DNA of 64,000 bases from Halopenitus persicus. Lineage in GTDB: Archaea > Halobacteriota > Halobacteria > Halobacteriales > Haloferacaceae. This document shows positions 1-8,527 of the stretch, in pieces. The number at the start of each line of letters is the position of its first letter. The stretch's first letter is position 1. Position numbers and translations under genes: made by a program. Where the stretch lies: contig NZ_AP017558.1 of assembly GCF_002355635.1 (NCBI RefSeq), positions 1,054,001-1,118,000 on the forward strand, read 5' to 3'. Under the pieces are notes generated by a model. The model ran no database searches, was not told where the DNA came from, and worked only from the letters and a program-made list of their open reading frames with translations.

Positions 1-306
1 GCGAACGGTTGGATGGAGTCGATCGAGGCCGCGACGAGCCACGTGGCCGCCGACGGGGATGGACACGCCCTCGCGGCAACCACGGAGGGGCTGTTCGCGC
101 ACGCGAGCACCGGCTGGGACCGGGACGCCTGGGAGCACCGGTCGCTCCCGATGGCAGGGACCGTGACGGCGCTTGCGTACGGTCCGGGGATCGCGATCGC
201 GGTAACGGATGCCGGCGCGCTGTGCGTCGACGCCGGGGACGGCTGGCGCCACCAGATCCTGGGCATCCGCGAGATCGGCGGGATCGCGACGCACGCGAGG
301 GAGTGA
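1..306 (+). CDS. C-terminal part of a beta-propeller-like protein (5' end outside window)
   Basis: The frame is open from the first base (codons for ANGW precede the first ATG at 13) and ends at TGA, so about 101 residues of a longer protein are visible. The residues show the Gly- and Ala-rich alternation of propeller blades, for example GLFAHASTGW followed by ALAYGPG and GALCVDAGDGW. In haloarchaea a beta-propeller family (HVO_0234-like) lies next to the PRPP synthetase gene, and this one sits 70 bp upstream of prs in the same direction. The family name is from memory and from gene context. The function is unknown. Confidence 0.6.
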   Translation, partial: ANGWMESIEAATSHVAADGDGHALAATTEGLFAHASTGWDRDAWEHRSLPMAGTVTALAYGPGIAIAVTDAGALCVDAGDGWRHQILGIREIGGIATHARE

Positions 307-376
307 CGGGTCTCGAGACCCCGAGCGAGCGTTCGGAACGAAAACCGGTTTAAGCCGCTTCGAGAAACTGACCGAC

Positions 377-1225
377 ATGATCGTACCGAGTTCCGGCACG
401 CAGACGCTCGCAGCCGCCCTCGCGGACGAGACGGGAACCCCGCTCGCCACCCCGACGTTCGAGCGCTTCGCTGACGGCGAGCAGCTGGCGGCCGTCCCGG
501 AGTTCGCCGGCGAGGAGGCGACGGTCGTCGCCTCGACGGTGGCCGACGGCGACTGGATCGAGCTCCTCCAGCTGCAGGATGCGGTGCGGGAGGCGGGCGC
601 GAGCGCGGTGACGACGGTGATCCCCTATCTGGGCTACGCGCGACAGGATCAGTCGTTCAAGCCGGGACAGCCGGTCTCGGCGCGCGCGATGGCGCGGGCG
701 GTCTCGACCGGAACGGACCGGGTCATCCTCGTCAACCCGCACGAGGAATCGGTCGAGGAGTTCTTCTCGGTCCCCGTCGAGATCGTCGACGCCGCGGGCG
801 CGCTCGCGGCGCCGCTGCCGAAGCTGCGTGACCCCCTCTTTCTCGCGCCGGATGCGGGCGCGATCGGGATCGCCGAGACGCTTCGTGACGCCTCCGGCTC
901 GGGGGCGACCGACTACTTCGAGAAGCGCCGCGACCGGGAGGACGGCTCCGTCGAGATCACGCCCTCGGACGCCCCGGTCGCGGACCGGGACGTCGTCGTG
1001 GTCGACGACATCATCGCGACCGGATCGACGATGAGCAAATCGATCGCGGTCCTACAGGAGCGCGGCGCCGACCGGGTCGTCGCGGCCTGCGTGCATCCCG
1101 TCCTCGCCGGCAGCGCCGTGACGAAGCTTCGCGCGGCCGGCGTCGAGCGGATCATCGGCACCGACACGGTCGAGCGGGCCTGCAGCGAGGCCTCGGTCGC
1201 TCCGATGATCGCGGCTCGCCTATAA
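377..1225 (+). CDS. prs: Ribose-phosphate pyrophosphokinase (PRPP synthetase)
   Basis: This cytoplasmic enzyme transfers pyrophosphate from ATP to ribose 5-phosphate to make PRPP for purine, pyrimidine, His and Trp synthesis. The 282-residue product has the family landmarks: FADGEQ near residues 31-36 (usual FSDGE), the flexible loop YARQDQSFKPGQPVS at 87-101, and the PRPP-binding loop DDIIATGST at 210-218. The ATG at 377 is preferred over upstream in-frame starts because it gives the family N-terminus (MIVPSSGTQ) and lies about 25 bp after a TTTAAG box, so it is probably leaderless. The length fits short archaeal PRPP synthetases. The stop codon lies inside a 24-bp tandem repeat. Confidence 0.95.
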   Translation: MIVPSSGTQTLAAALADETGTPLATPTFERFADGEQLAAVPEFAGEEATVVASTVADGDWIELLQLQDAVREAGASAVTTVIPYLGYARQDQSFKPGQPVSARAMARAVSTGTDRVILVNPHEESVEEFFSVPVEIVDAAGALAAPLPKLRDPLFLAPDAGAIGIAETLRDASGSGATDYFEKRRDREDGSVEITPSDAPVADRDVVVVDDIIATGSTMSKSIAVLQERGADRVVAACVHPVLAGSAVTKLRAAGVERIIGTDTVERACSEASVAPMIAARL

Positions 1226-1290
1226 CGGACGTGCGCGCCTTATTTATAAAGGAAATACGCGCCTTACTTATAACGGAAATGCGCGGCGCG
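1221..1290. repeat. 24-bp tandem repeat (about 2.9 copies) spanning the prs stop codon
   Basis: Units starting at 1221, 1245 and 1269 all begin TATAA(C/A)GGA and continue with a GCGCGCCTTA-like segment. The first copy contains the TAA stop of prs. T-rich stretches such as CTTATTTAT could serve as an archaeal terminator for prs. Confidence 0.75.
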
Positions 1291-1301
1291 CTGAGAAGCG
1301 G

Positions 1302-1562
1302 TTAGGCCGCGTCGCCGTCCGGCGACGCATCGCCGAACAGGCGCGGGCGAAGGGTCTCGTAGCCGAGCAGGTAAACGCCGACGTACAGCGCGATCAACCC
1401 CATCCCGAGGAACCAGGCGCCCATTTTGAGATTTCCCCCGGTGACGGCCGCGAGCCCGAGGTCCTCGAGGTAGATGCCGACCGAGGAGACCAGGCCGGTT
1501 CCGAGCGTCAACCCGAGAAGTTCGGCGACTTCGATGACCTCGGGCGCGAGGAGTTTCGACAT
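1302..1562 (-). CDS. Small membrane protein, unknown function
   Basis: This 86-residue protein starts at an ATG (MSKLLAPEV). An upstream in-frame ATG at 1643 would add 27 Arg-rich residues that look non-coding. One long hydrophobic segment at about 46-66 (MGAWFLGMGLIALYVGVYLLG) is clear, and a weaker one at about 18-40 may form a second helix. The C-terminus is short and acidic. It converges with prs and is divergent from the next small membrane gene. No family is recognised with confidence. Confidence 0.6.
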   Translation of the reverse strand: MSKLLAPEVIEVAELLGLTLGTGLVSSVGIYLEDLGLAAVTGGNLKMGAWFLGMGLIALYVGVYLLGYETLRPRLFGDASPDGDAA

Positions 1563-1678
1563 ACCGTCGCGTCGGCACCCAACGAACCTGAACCTTTCGC
1601 GTCGGGCGTGGGGCAGGACCGCCTCCGCCGAGGCGGGAACCAAAACGTGTATAGCACCGTCAGCCGGATATGGCCGGT

Positions 1679-1906
1679 ATGGCCGGGCGATACGGCGAGA
1701 TGGATTACGGATCGTTGACGAAGGGCGGCGTCGCCGTCGGCGCGGCGCTGTTCGCGATCGGCGCGATCGCGGAATTGACCGTCGGCGCCGGCGGCGGGAT
1801 CCCCCCGACGCTCGATACCGCGTTCCTCACGATGGAGTTCTTCGGGCCGCTCATCGCGCTCCTGTCGGTGCTCGTGTTCGGCATCGCGATGCCGCTGACC
1901 GAATGA
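1679..1906 (+). CDS. Small two-helix membrane protein (DUF7860-like)
   Basis: A 75-residue protein with a polar start MAGRYGEMDYG and two hydrophobic helices, about residues 15-36 and 48-70, ending in GIAMPLTE. This shape matches a small haloarchaeal family I recall as DUF7860; the name is not verified. A TATA-like GTATAG at about 1649-1654 lies 25-27 bp upstream, which favours leaderless initiation at 1679 over the ATG at 1670. The TGA stop lies in the first copy of a 20-bp tandem repeat that runs into the next gene. Confidence 0.65.
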   Translation: MAGRYGEMDYGSLTKGGVAVGAALFAIGAIAELTVGAGGGIPPTLDTAFLTMEFFGPLIALLSVLVFGIAMPLTE

Positions 1907-1956
1907 GGTGACTGCCGACCGAATGAGGTGACTGCCGACCGAATGAGGTGACCGCG
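1901..1956. repeat. 20-bp tandem repeat (about 2.8 copies) across a stop codon, carrying Shine-Dalgarno-like cores
   Basis: Copies begin at 1901, 1921 and 1941 with GAATGAGGTGACTGCCGACC; the third diverges after GAATGAGGTGACC. Each copy contains GAGGTGA, complementary to the 3' end of haloarchaeal 16S rRNA. The first holds the TGA of the upstream gene, and the third puts GAGGTGA about 11 nt before the ATG at 1963. Confidence 0.85.
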
Positions 1957-1962
1957 GATCGG

Positions 1963-2658
1963 ATGGACGAGCCCGCACCGAAAGGACCGAACGAGGGCCC
2001 CGAGTTCCCCGCGCGGAGACACGTCCTCGAACCGGACTGTTCCCGCTGTGACCGCCTCCCCGAGGACCGGACGTGCATCGGCTGGGGAACCGGTCCCCTC
2101 GACGCCGCGGTGATGGTGATCGGCGAGGCGCCCGCCGCCGGGGACCCGGACGCGGAGCGGTGGCGCGGCGGGAACCTGACCGGGAAGGCCTACACCGCGA
2201 GCCACTCCGGGCGACGCATCCGGCGGCTGTTCGAATCGATCGGCTACGGCCGCCGGACCTACTACACCAACGCCGTCAAGTGTTTTCCGCGGGACCGCGA
2301 GGCCGAGGAACCGACACACCGGGAGCCGACCGCGGCGGAGCTGTCGACCTGTCGGCACCACCTCCGGACGGAGCTGGAGCGCGTCGGTCCCGACGTCGTC
2401 TGTCCGACCGGCAAACACGCGACCACGTCCGTCCTCGCGGTCGGAAGCGATGGGGCCGGCGCCCCCGACGACGACGGCGCCGGAACGGAGCTCGACGGCT
2501 TCCTCGATGCGGTCCTGGAACCGATCGACGCCGGGATCGGGGCGCCGGTGGTGCCGCTTCTTCACCCCGCCTATCAGGACGTCTGGCGGGCGCGGCTCGG
2601 CTACGAGGCCGACGAGTATCGGGACGCGATCGACGAGGCGATCGCAACGGTGATCTAG
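1963..2658 (+). CDS. Uracil-DNA glycosylase, family 4 (Fe-S)
   Basis: The enzyme removes uracil arising from cytosine deamination, starting base excision repair. Motif A appears as GEAPAAGDPD near residues 54-63, and the C-terminal motif as LLHPAYQ. Cysteines in DCSRC near the N-terminus, KCFPRD and STCRHHL fit the four ligands of the 4Fe-4S cluster of family 4 enzymes. A Gly/Asp-rich stretch at about 165-177 (GSDGAGAPDDDGAG) is a haloarchaeal insertion. ATG 1963 is chosen; GTG 1948 is an in-frame alternative lying inside the tandem repeat. Family members range from about 190 to 240 residues; this one has 231. Confidence 0.85.
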   Translation: MDEPAPKGPNEGPEFPARRHVLEPDCSRCDRLPEDRTCIGWGTGPLDAAVMVIGEAPAAGDPDAERWRGGNLTGKAYTASHSGRRIRRLFESIGYGRRTYYTNAVKCFPRDREAEEPTHREPTAAELSTCRHHLRTELERVGPDVVCPTGKHATTSVLAVGSDGAGAPDDDGAGTELDGFLDAVLEPIDAGIGAPVVPLLHPAYQDVWRARLGYEADEYRDAIDEAIATVI

Positions 2659-2687
2659 ACGGTTGGGTCGATGCCGTCCGTGACCGG

Positions 2688-5543
2688 CTACTCCTCGTCG
2701 TCGACCCGCCGCTGCCACTCCTGGACGCGCGTCGCGAGCTCCAAGGGCGGCGTCTCGTTGACGTCGACGTCGGTGAGTTCCTCGATCACGGCTTCGACCT
2801 CGGGATCGAGAGCGGGGGGTGGACCGCCACGTCCGTCGCCGGCGACCGGTACATCGGCGTCGCCGACCTCGGTGACCGAAGCTCCGGACGCGGTCCCGGC
2901 CCGGGAATCATCCCCGTCGCCGGCTCCGGCGGGTGACCCGTCGCCGGCTTCGGCATCGGAGTCCGCGAACGACCCAGCCGAGAGGTCGAAGACCGCCTGG
3001 GTCGTCCCGTCCCCCGACCCGCCGGTCGTCCCGGCGTCGCCGCCGCGTGCCTCGATCGCCTTCTCCTCGCGGAGGCGGTCGAGCACCTCCCCGGCCCGGT
3101 CGACGACCGGATCCGGAACGCCGGCGATGTCGGCGACGTGGACGCCGTAGGACCGGTCGGTCGGCCCCTCGCGAACGGTCCACAGGAAGGTGACGTCGCC
3201 GTCCGCGTCGGATCCGGTCCCGCCGTCGTCGACCGCCACGTGGACGTTTTCGACGCGCGGGAGGTGCTCGGCGAGCGTCGTGAGCTCGTGATAGTGGGTC
3301 GCGAACAGCGTCCGGGCGCGCACCCGGTTGTGGAGGTACTCGGTGGCCGCCCACGCGATCGAGATCCCGTCGTAGGTCGCCGTTCCGCGGCCGACCTCGT
3401 CGAGGATGACCAGCGACTCCTCGGTGGCCGAATGGAGGATGTTCGACAGCTCCTGCATCTCGACCATGAACGTCGACCGGCCCTGCGCGAGCTCGTCGAG
3501 CGCGCCGACGCGCGTGTAGATCCCGTCCACGAGGCCGATGCGGGCCGACCGGGCCGGGACGAAGCTTCCGATCTGCGCGAGCAGCGTGATGAGCGCGGCC
3601 TGGCGCATATACGTCGACTTGCCGCTCATGTTCGGGCCGGTGACGATCAGGAAGCCGCGGTCCGGGTCGAGCCGGAGGTCGTTCGGGACGAAGTCGGTCG
3701 TCCGCTCGACGACGGGATGGCGCCCCGCCTCGATGTCGAGCACGCCGGGGTCGGCGACCGTCGGTCGCGTCCAGTCGCTCGCCGCGGCGTGCTCCGCGAG
3801 CGAGGAGAGGACGTCGATCTCCGCCAGCGCCCGGCCGATCGACTGCAACAGCTCGGACCGGGTCGCGACGCGCTCGCGCAGCTCGCCGAACAGCTCGGAC
3901 TCCCGCTCCTCGCGCGCCTCCTCGATCCGGAGGATCTCCCGCTCGCGCTCGCGCAGCTCCTCGGTGACGAACCGCTTCGAGTTCTTCAGCGTCTTGATCT
4001 CCCGGTAGGCGTCGGGCACGCCGCCGGCCGAGGACTTGCCGACCTGGATGTAGTAGCCGTCGGTCTTGTTCCGGTCGACGGTGACGTGTGAGAGCCCGTG
4101 TCGGCGCTTCTCGCGGTCGGCCAGGCCGTCGAGCCACTCGAGGGCCTCCTGGTGGCGGTCGATCAGCTCGTCGAGCTCGGCGTCGTAGCCACGCGCGATG
4201 ACGCCCCGTCCGGCCGAGCTCGGTGGATCGTCAGCGAGCGCGTCCGCGAGCTCCGTCCGGAGATCGTCCGCGGCCTCGCGGTCGAGCTCCTCGAGGACGG
4301 CCGCGATCGGCGAGTCAGCGAGCGCCGTTTCCGAGGTCGTCTCCGCGAGCCGCGGGAGGATCGCGAGCGTGTCGCGGACCGAGAGCAGCTGCCGCGGGCC
4401 CGCGCTGCCCGAGGTGGCCCGCGCCGCCAGCCGCTCGAGGTCGTAGGCGCCCTCGAGGCCCTCCCGGAGCTCGTCTCGGGCGAGCGCGGCGCCGGCAAGC
4501 GTCTCGACGGCGTCGTGTCGCCGCCGCAGCTCGGCTGCGTCCCGGTGCGGGCGCGTGATCCACTCGCGGAGCAGCCGGCCGCCGGCGCTCGTGACGGTGT
4601 GGTCGACGGTCTCGAACAGCGACCCGTCCGACGTGCCGCGGATCGTCTCGGTCAACTCGAGGTTGCGCTGGGTCGTCGCGTCGAGCGCGACGCGGTCGGC
4701 GTCCCCGTCGGTCCGCAGCCGGGTGATCGACGCCAGCACGCCGGCCCCCGTCTCCGCGACGTACGCGAGCGCGCCCCCGGCGGCGCGGATCGGGAGATCG
4801 GACTCCAGTCCGACCCCCTCCAGAGCACCGTCGCCGAACTGGTCGCGAACCGTCCGCCGCGCGCGTCCCGGGGCGAACGCCTCGCTCGTGTGCACCGAGA
4901 GCGTGGTGTCGACTGCCTCGCGGATCCCCTCGAGCAGCGCGTCGTCCTCGCGGACGCCGGGGCCGGGAACGATCTCCGCCGGATCGTGCCGGTACAGCTC
5001 CGACCGGAGCTCGGCGGCGTCGGCCGCGGTCGTCACGCGGAACCGCCCGGTCGTCACGTCGACGAACGCGAGCCCGAAGGGCCCCTTCCGGTCGCCTCGT
5101 CCGTCGTCACCGGTTTCGGTTCCGTTTCGGGGTCCATCCCCGGTCCCGCTTCCAGTCCCTCCCCCGGAACCACCCTCGCGGACGATCGTCGCGAGGTACT
5201 GTGCCTCGGCGTCGGTCGTCTCGAGGAAGGTCCCCGGCGTGACGACCCGGGTGATCTCGCGGGCGTGACCGTCGTCCGTCTCGTACTGGTCGGCGACCGC
5301 GACGCGGTACCCCCGGTCGACGAGCGCCCTGACGTACGGCGTCAGGTCGTCGATCGGAACGCCCGCCATCGGGTAGGAGGATCCGTGGGAGGACTTCTGG
5401 GAGACCTTTAACTCGAGCTCCTCGCCGACCGTCTCGGCGTCCTCCGCGAAGAACTCGTAGAAGTCGCCACACTGCATCGTCAGGAGGTCGGCGTCGGTCT
5501 CGGATTTCAGCGCGAGGAACTCCTCGACGATCCCGGTAGCCAT
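2688..5543 (-). CDS. mutS: DNA mismatch repair protein MutS
   Basis: A full-length 951-residue MutS. The mismatch-binding domain starts with MQCGDFYEFF, containing the Phe-X-Glu pair that contacts the mismatch, followed by YPMAGVP. The ATPase domain has Walker A GPNMSGKSTYMRQ near 635-647, the ABC-type VILDEVGRGT near 712 and ATHYHEL. Two Gly/Asp-rich low-complexity segments, near 120-147 and 830-900, make it longer than bacterial MutS. The second sits in the usually flexible C-terminal region. No mutL lies next to it. Start is the ATG at 5543. Confidence 0.97.
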   Translation of the reverse strand: MATGIVEEFLALKSETDADLLTMQCGDFYEFFAEDAETVGEELELKVSQKSSHGSSYPMAGVPIDDLTPYVRALVDRGYRVAVADQYETDDGHAREITRVVTPGTFLETTDAEAQYLATIVREGGSGGGTGSGTGDGPRNGTETGDDGRGDRKGPFGLAFVDVTTGRFRVTTAADAAELRSELYRHDPAEIVPGPGVREDDALLEGIREAVDTTLSVHTSEAFAPGRARRTVRDQFGDGALEGVGLESDLPIRAAGGALAYVAETGAGVLASITRLRTDGDADRVALDATTQRNLELTETIRGTSDGSLFETVDHTVTSAGGRLLREWITRPHRDAAELRRRHDAVETLAGAALARDELREGLEGAYDLERLAARATSGSAGPRQLLSVRDTLAILPRLAETTSETALADSPIAAVLEELDREAADDLRTELADALADDPPSSAGRGVIARGYDAELDELIDRHQEALEWLDGLADREKRRHGLSHVTVDRNKTDGYYIQVGKSSAGGVPDAYREIKTLKNSKRFVTEELREREREILRIEEAREERESELFGELRERVATRSELLQSIGRALAEIDVLSSLAEHAAASDWTRPTVADPGVLDIEAGRHPVVERTTDFVPNDLRLDPDRGFLIVTGPNMSGKSTYMRQAALITLLAQIGSFVPARSARIGLVDGIYTRVGALDELAQGRSTFMVEMQELSNILHSATEESLVILDEVGRGTATYDGISIAWAATEYLHNRVRARTLFATHYHELTTLAEHLPRVENVHVAVDDGGTGSDADGDVTFLWTVREGPTDRSYGVHVADIAGVPDPVVDRAGEVLDRLREEKAIEARGGDAGTTGGSGDGTTQAVFDLSAGSFADSDAEAGDGSPAGAGDGDDSRAGTASGASVTEVGDADVPVAGDGRGGPPPALDPEVEAVIEELTDVDVNETPPLELATRVQEWQRRVDDEE

Positions 5544-5630
5544 ATACCCACCCTCCGACGGTCGAAAGGTAAAACGCTGCGGTCGCCGCGGTCCCCCGGG
5601 ACGGCCGAGCGGTCGCTTAGGACGTCTCGG

Positions 5631-6512
5631 TCACCGGTCCAGTTGCGTCGGGTTCACCGCGCCCGGGCCGTCGCCGACGTCGTAGGCGGCGCGAACCGCG
5701 TCGCTCAGCCCCCGCGCGGCCGCCTCGACCGCAGCCTCGAGGGATTCACCGCGTGCGAGCCGCGCGGCGATCGCGCTCGAGAGGGTGCACCCGGAGCCGT
5801 GGGTCGCGGCGGTGTCGATCCGAGGGGAGACGATGCGGGTCGGCTTCGCGTCGTCGGCGGCGAGGAACACGTCCACGACGGACTCGCCGGGCGTGGGTCC
5901 GGCGTCGAGATGCCCGCCGGTGACCAGCGCCGCGTCGGCGCCCGTCTCGAGGAGATCGCGCGCGGCGGCGGCAGCCGAGTCGACGTCGACGACGTCGCGG
6001 TCGGTCAGGACCGACGCCTCGTCCGCGTTCGGGGTGACGAGCGTCGCCGCGGCGATGAGGTCCGCGTAGGCGTCCTCGGCGGCCGGCGGAAGCAGCCGGT
6101 CGCCGCTCTCGGCGATCAGTACCGGATCGACGACGACGGGGCCGTCGAATCCCGAGGTGGCGCTCGTCGCCGTTCCCGCCGCCATGTCCGGCCTGCCAAG
6201 GCGATCCGTCACGGCTTCGACGGTGTCCGCGGTCGCGAGCATCCCCGTCTTGACCGCGCGGACGTCGAAGTCCTCGAGGACGGCCGCGTACTGGCGTTCG
6301 ACGTGTGCGGCCGGAAGCGGGGAGACGTCGATCACGCCGCGGGTGTGCTGGGCGGTCGTCGCCGTGACCACGGACGTGCCGAAGACGTCGTGAGCGGTCA
6401 TCGTCTTCAGGTCGGCCTGGATCCCGGCCCCGCCGCCGCTGTCGCTGCCCGCGATGGTGAGCGCCACCGGCGGCCGAGCCGAGTCCGCAGTCGCGTCGTC
6501 GGAATCGGTCAT
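5631..6512 (-). CDS. thiD: Hydroxymethylpyrimidine/phosphomethylpyrimidine kinase
   Basis: This kinase phosphorylates HMP and then HMP-P in thiamine biosynthesis. The 293-residue product has the ribokinase-fold start TIAGSDSGGGAGIQADLKT and the C-terminal anion-hole motif THGSGCTLSSAIAARLA with the family Cys. There is no C-terminal ThiN domain, so it is the single-domain form. The ATG overlaps one arm of an inverted repeat (6511-6537) that may be an operator. The gene is alone, with mutS downstream in the same direction. Confidence 0.95.
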   Translation of the reverse strand: MTDSDDATADSARPPVALTIAGSDSGGGAGIQADLKTMTAHDVFGTSVVTATTAQHTRGVIDVSPLPAAHVERQYAAVLEDFDVRAVKTGMLATADTVEAVTDRLGRPDMAAGTATSATSGFDGPVVVDPVLIAESGDRLLPPAAEDAYADLIAAATLVTPNADEASVLTDRDVVDVDSAAAAARDLLETGADAALVTGGHLDAGPTPGESVVDVFLAADDAKPTRIVSPRIDTAATHGSGCTLSSAIAARLARGESLEAAVEAAARGLSDAVRAAYDVGDGPGAVNPTQLDR

Positions 6513-6537
6513 ACCACCCGATATTCAGTAGTGGTAT
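6511..6537. promoter_or_regulatory. Inverted repeat at the thiD start codon, candidate operator
   Basis: ATACCAC at 6511-6517 and GTGGTAT at 6531-6537 form a perfect 7-bp inverted repeat with a 13-bp spacer. It overlaps the thiD ATG and lies just after an AT-rich TATA-like stretch, so a bound protein would cover the transcription start. ThiR regulators are known to control thiamine genes in haloarchaea; whether this is a ThiR site is inference. Confidence 0.4.
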
Positions 6538-6604
6538 TAGAAAGTAATCATCAACAGAGGCACCTCCACCGACGCCAAGACGTCGGAACGACGCCAAGGG
6601 CCGC

Positions 6605-7240
6605 CTACGCCGACGCGTCGGGGGCCTCGATGAGCCGTTCGAGGTGCTCCGGCGGAACCGCGCCGCGGGCGGCGTGGTCGCCGTAGATCCAGGTCGGCAC
6701 TCCGGAGACGCCGAACTCGCGGGCGTCGTCAAAGGCGTCCGCGAGCCGGTCGTGCCACTCTCCGTCGTCGGTCGCGGCCGACCGGACGGCGTCGGGGTCG
6801 AGACCGGCGTCGCCGCCGACGTCGGCGATCACGTCGGGGTCGCCGATGTCCCGGCCGTCGCGCCAGAGGGCGTCGAACAGCGCCTCGTCGAACGTGCGCC
6901 ACGTCTCGGGCGCGGTTTCGCGGACGTACAGGGAGGCCTGTTGGGTCGGCCAGGAGTCGACGTCCCGCCGGAGCGTCTGGGCCATCTCGGCGTCGTATCG
7001 CTCCTGCAGCTTGCGAACGTTCGCCTCGGCCTGCTCGTAGTAGTCGTCGTCCTTGCCGTCCTCGACGTCCGTCCGGAGCTCTCCATCAGGGCCGCGCTCG
7101 TGACCCCGGAGGTCGAACGGGCGCCACTCGAGCGCGACCGGCGACCCGCGATCGTCCTCGTAGCGCTCGAGGGCGACGCGGCCGAGATAACAGAACGGGC
7201 AGACGTAGTCGGAGTACACGACGAGCGGTTGGTGGGTCAT
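6605..7240 (-). CDS. DsbA-family oxidoreductase (FrnE/HCCA isomerase-like)
   Basis: A 211-residue cytosolic thioredoxin-fold protein. The active site is in VVYSDYVCPFCYLGRVALE near residues 6-24 (CPFC), and the cis-Pro loop is FGVSGVPTWIYGDH near 185-198. This architecture is typical of FrnE and 2-hydroxychromene-2-carboxylate isomerase-like DsbA relatives, with a helical insert between the two halves. No signal peptide is visible. It probably acts in thiol-disulfide exchange or redox stress; the substrate cannot be told. The ATG at 7240 is chosen because upstream codons are Arg/Pro-rich and lack family similarity. Confidence 0.85.
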   Translation of the reverse strand: MTHQPLVVYSDYVCPFCYLGRVALERYEDDRGSPVALEWRPFDLRGHERGPDGELRTDVEDGKDDDYYEQAEANVRKLQERYDAEMAQTLRRDVDSWPTQQASLYVRETAPETWRTFDEALFDALWRDGRDIGDPDVIADVGGDAGLDPDAVRSAATDDGEWHDRLADAFDDAREFGVSGVPTWIYGDHAARGAVPPEHLERLIEAPDASA

Positions 7241-7331
7241 ACCCCACGTTGGGCGGCTGCGGGCAAAAGGGCGGCGGCACGGGAGGCGGTCGGACGGCTC
7301 GCGCACGTGGATCGGGTCGGCCGTCGCGTCG

Positions 7332-8444
7332 CTACAGCCCGGCGACGTCCTCGATGGCGTCGGTCAGGGTTCGGATGCTCTCGACCGTGTGTTCGCCCAT
7401 ATGGCCGATCCGGAACGTCCGCTCGCCCAGGGTCGAGCCGTAGCCGTTCGAGAAGACCATGTCGTACTCCGCGGAGACGGTCTCGATCGTCGCGGCGACG
7501 TCGACGTCCCGCGTGTTCTCGATGCAGCTCACCGTCTGCGACTCGTACCCCTCCTCAGGGAAGAGATCGAAGTGCTCGCGGGCCCACTCGCGAGTGTATT
7601 CGGCCATCTCGCGGTGGCGCTGATCACGCTCGTGGTGACCCTCCTCGAGCATGTGCTTCATCTGTGTGCGGTACGCGAGCATGATCGGGATCGCGGGCGT
7701 GGAGTGGGTCTGCCCCTTGCGGTCGTAGTAATCGAGCGATCGCTGGAAGCCGCCGTACCAGGAGGCCGACTCGGAGGCGACCTCCCGGTCGTAGGCGTCG
7801 TCGCTGACCACGCAAACCGCCAGTCCGGGGGGCATCGCGAAGGCCTTCTGGACCGACGTAAAGAGCACGTCGATGCCGTGCTCGTCGATGTCGACGAAAT
7901 CCCCGCCGAGCGCGGAGACGGCGTCGACGACGAACAACGTGTCCGGGTACTCGGCGAGGACGTCGCCGATCTCCTCGACGGGGTTGCGGACGCCGGTCGA
8001 GCTCTCGTTCATCACGCAGGTGACGGCGTCGTAGTCGGCGTCGGGCTCCTCGAGAGCCGCCCGGACGTCCTCCGGTTTGACGGCCCGTCCCCACTCGTAC
8101 TCGAGGGTGTCGACGTCCTTGCCGATCCGTTCGGCGACGTTGGCCTGGCGCTCGCTGAAGCTCCCGCAGGTCGTCACGAGGACGTCCTCGTCGACGAGGT
8201 TGCAGATCGCGCTCTCCATGAACTCGGTGCCGGAGGCGGTGAGCACGATGACGTCGTTATCGGTTCCGAGGAAGGTCTTGGTGTCCTCGACGATCGTGGT
8301 GTAGAGGTCGGTCATTCGGTCCATCCGGTGGCCGAACATCGGCTCGGCCATCGCCTCGAGGACGTCCTCCCGGACCTCGGTGGGGCCGGGGATGTACAGC
8401 GTCTTGTCCGCGTAGTCGCCGGTGTACTCGCGTTTCTCGGTCAT
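7332..8444 (-). CDS. Class V aminotransferase (alanine-glyoxylate/serine-pyruvate type)
   Basis: A PLP enzyme of 370 residues. The opening YIPGPTEVREDVLEAMAEP is the GPT signature of alanine-glyoxylate and phosphoserine-type aminotransferases. ASGTEFME and the VDAVSALGGDFVDI segment bind the cofactor, and Lys200 in LFTSVQKAFAMPPG should form the Schiff base. The C-terminal part ends with FRIGHMGEHT, also a family hallmark. The substrate (glyoxylate, serine or another) is not resolvable from sequence. ATG 8444 gives the expected N-terminus. Confidence 0.9.
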   Translation of the reverse strand: MTEKREYTGDYADKTLYIPGPTEVREDVLEAMAEPMFGHRMDRMTDLYTTIVEDTKTFLGTDNDVIVLTASGTEFMESAICNLVDEDVLVTTCGSFSERQANVAERIGKDVDTLEYEWGRAVKPEDVRAALEEPDADYDAVTCVMNESSTGVRNPVEEIGDVLAEYPDTLFVVDAVSALGGDFVDIDEHGIDVLFTSVQKAFAMPPGLAVCVVSDDAYDREVASESASWYGGFQRSLDYYDRKGQTHSTPAIPIMLAYRTQMKHMLEEGHHERDQRHREMAEYTREWAREHFDLFPEEGYESQTVSCIENTRDVDVAATIETVSAEYDMVFSNGYGSTLGERTFRIGHMGEHTVESIRTLTDAIEDVAGL

Positions 8445-8527
8445 AGGCAGGGGCTGGTACCGGTCCGTTGCCGGCAAGGTGGGATGGGTGTTTCGATACC
8501 GTCACCGCTGGCCGGCCGACGAGGCCG

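Noticed and set aside
6513-6600. TPP riboswitch upstream of thiD
   Set aside because: The leader is too short and lacks the conserved THI-box helices; an inverted repeat fits protein control better.
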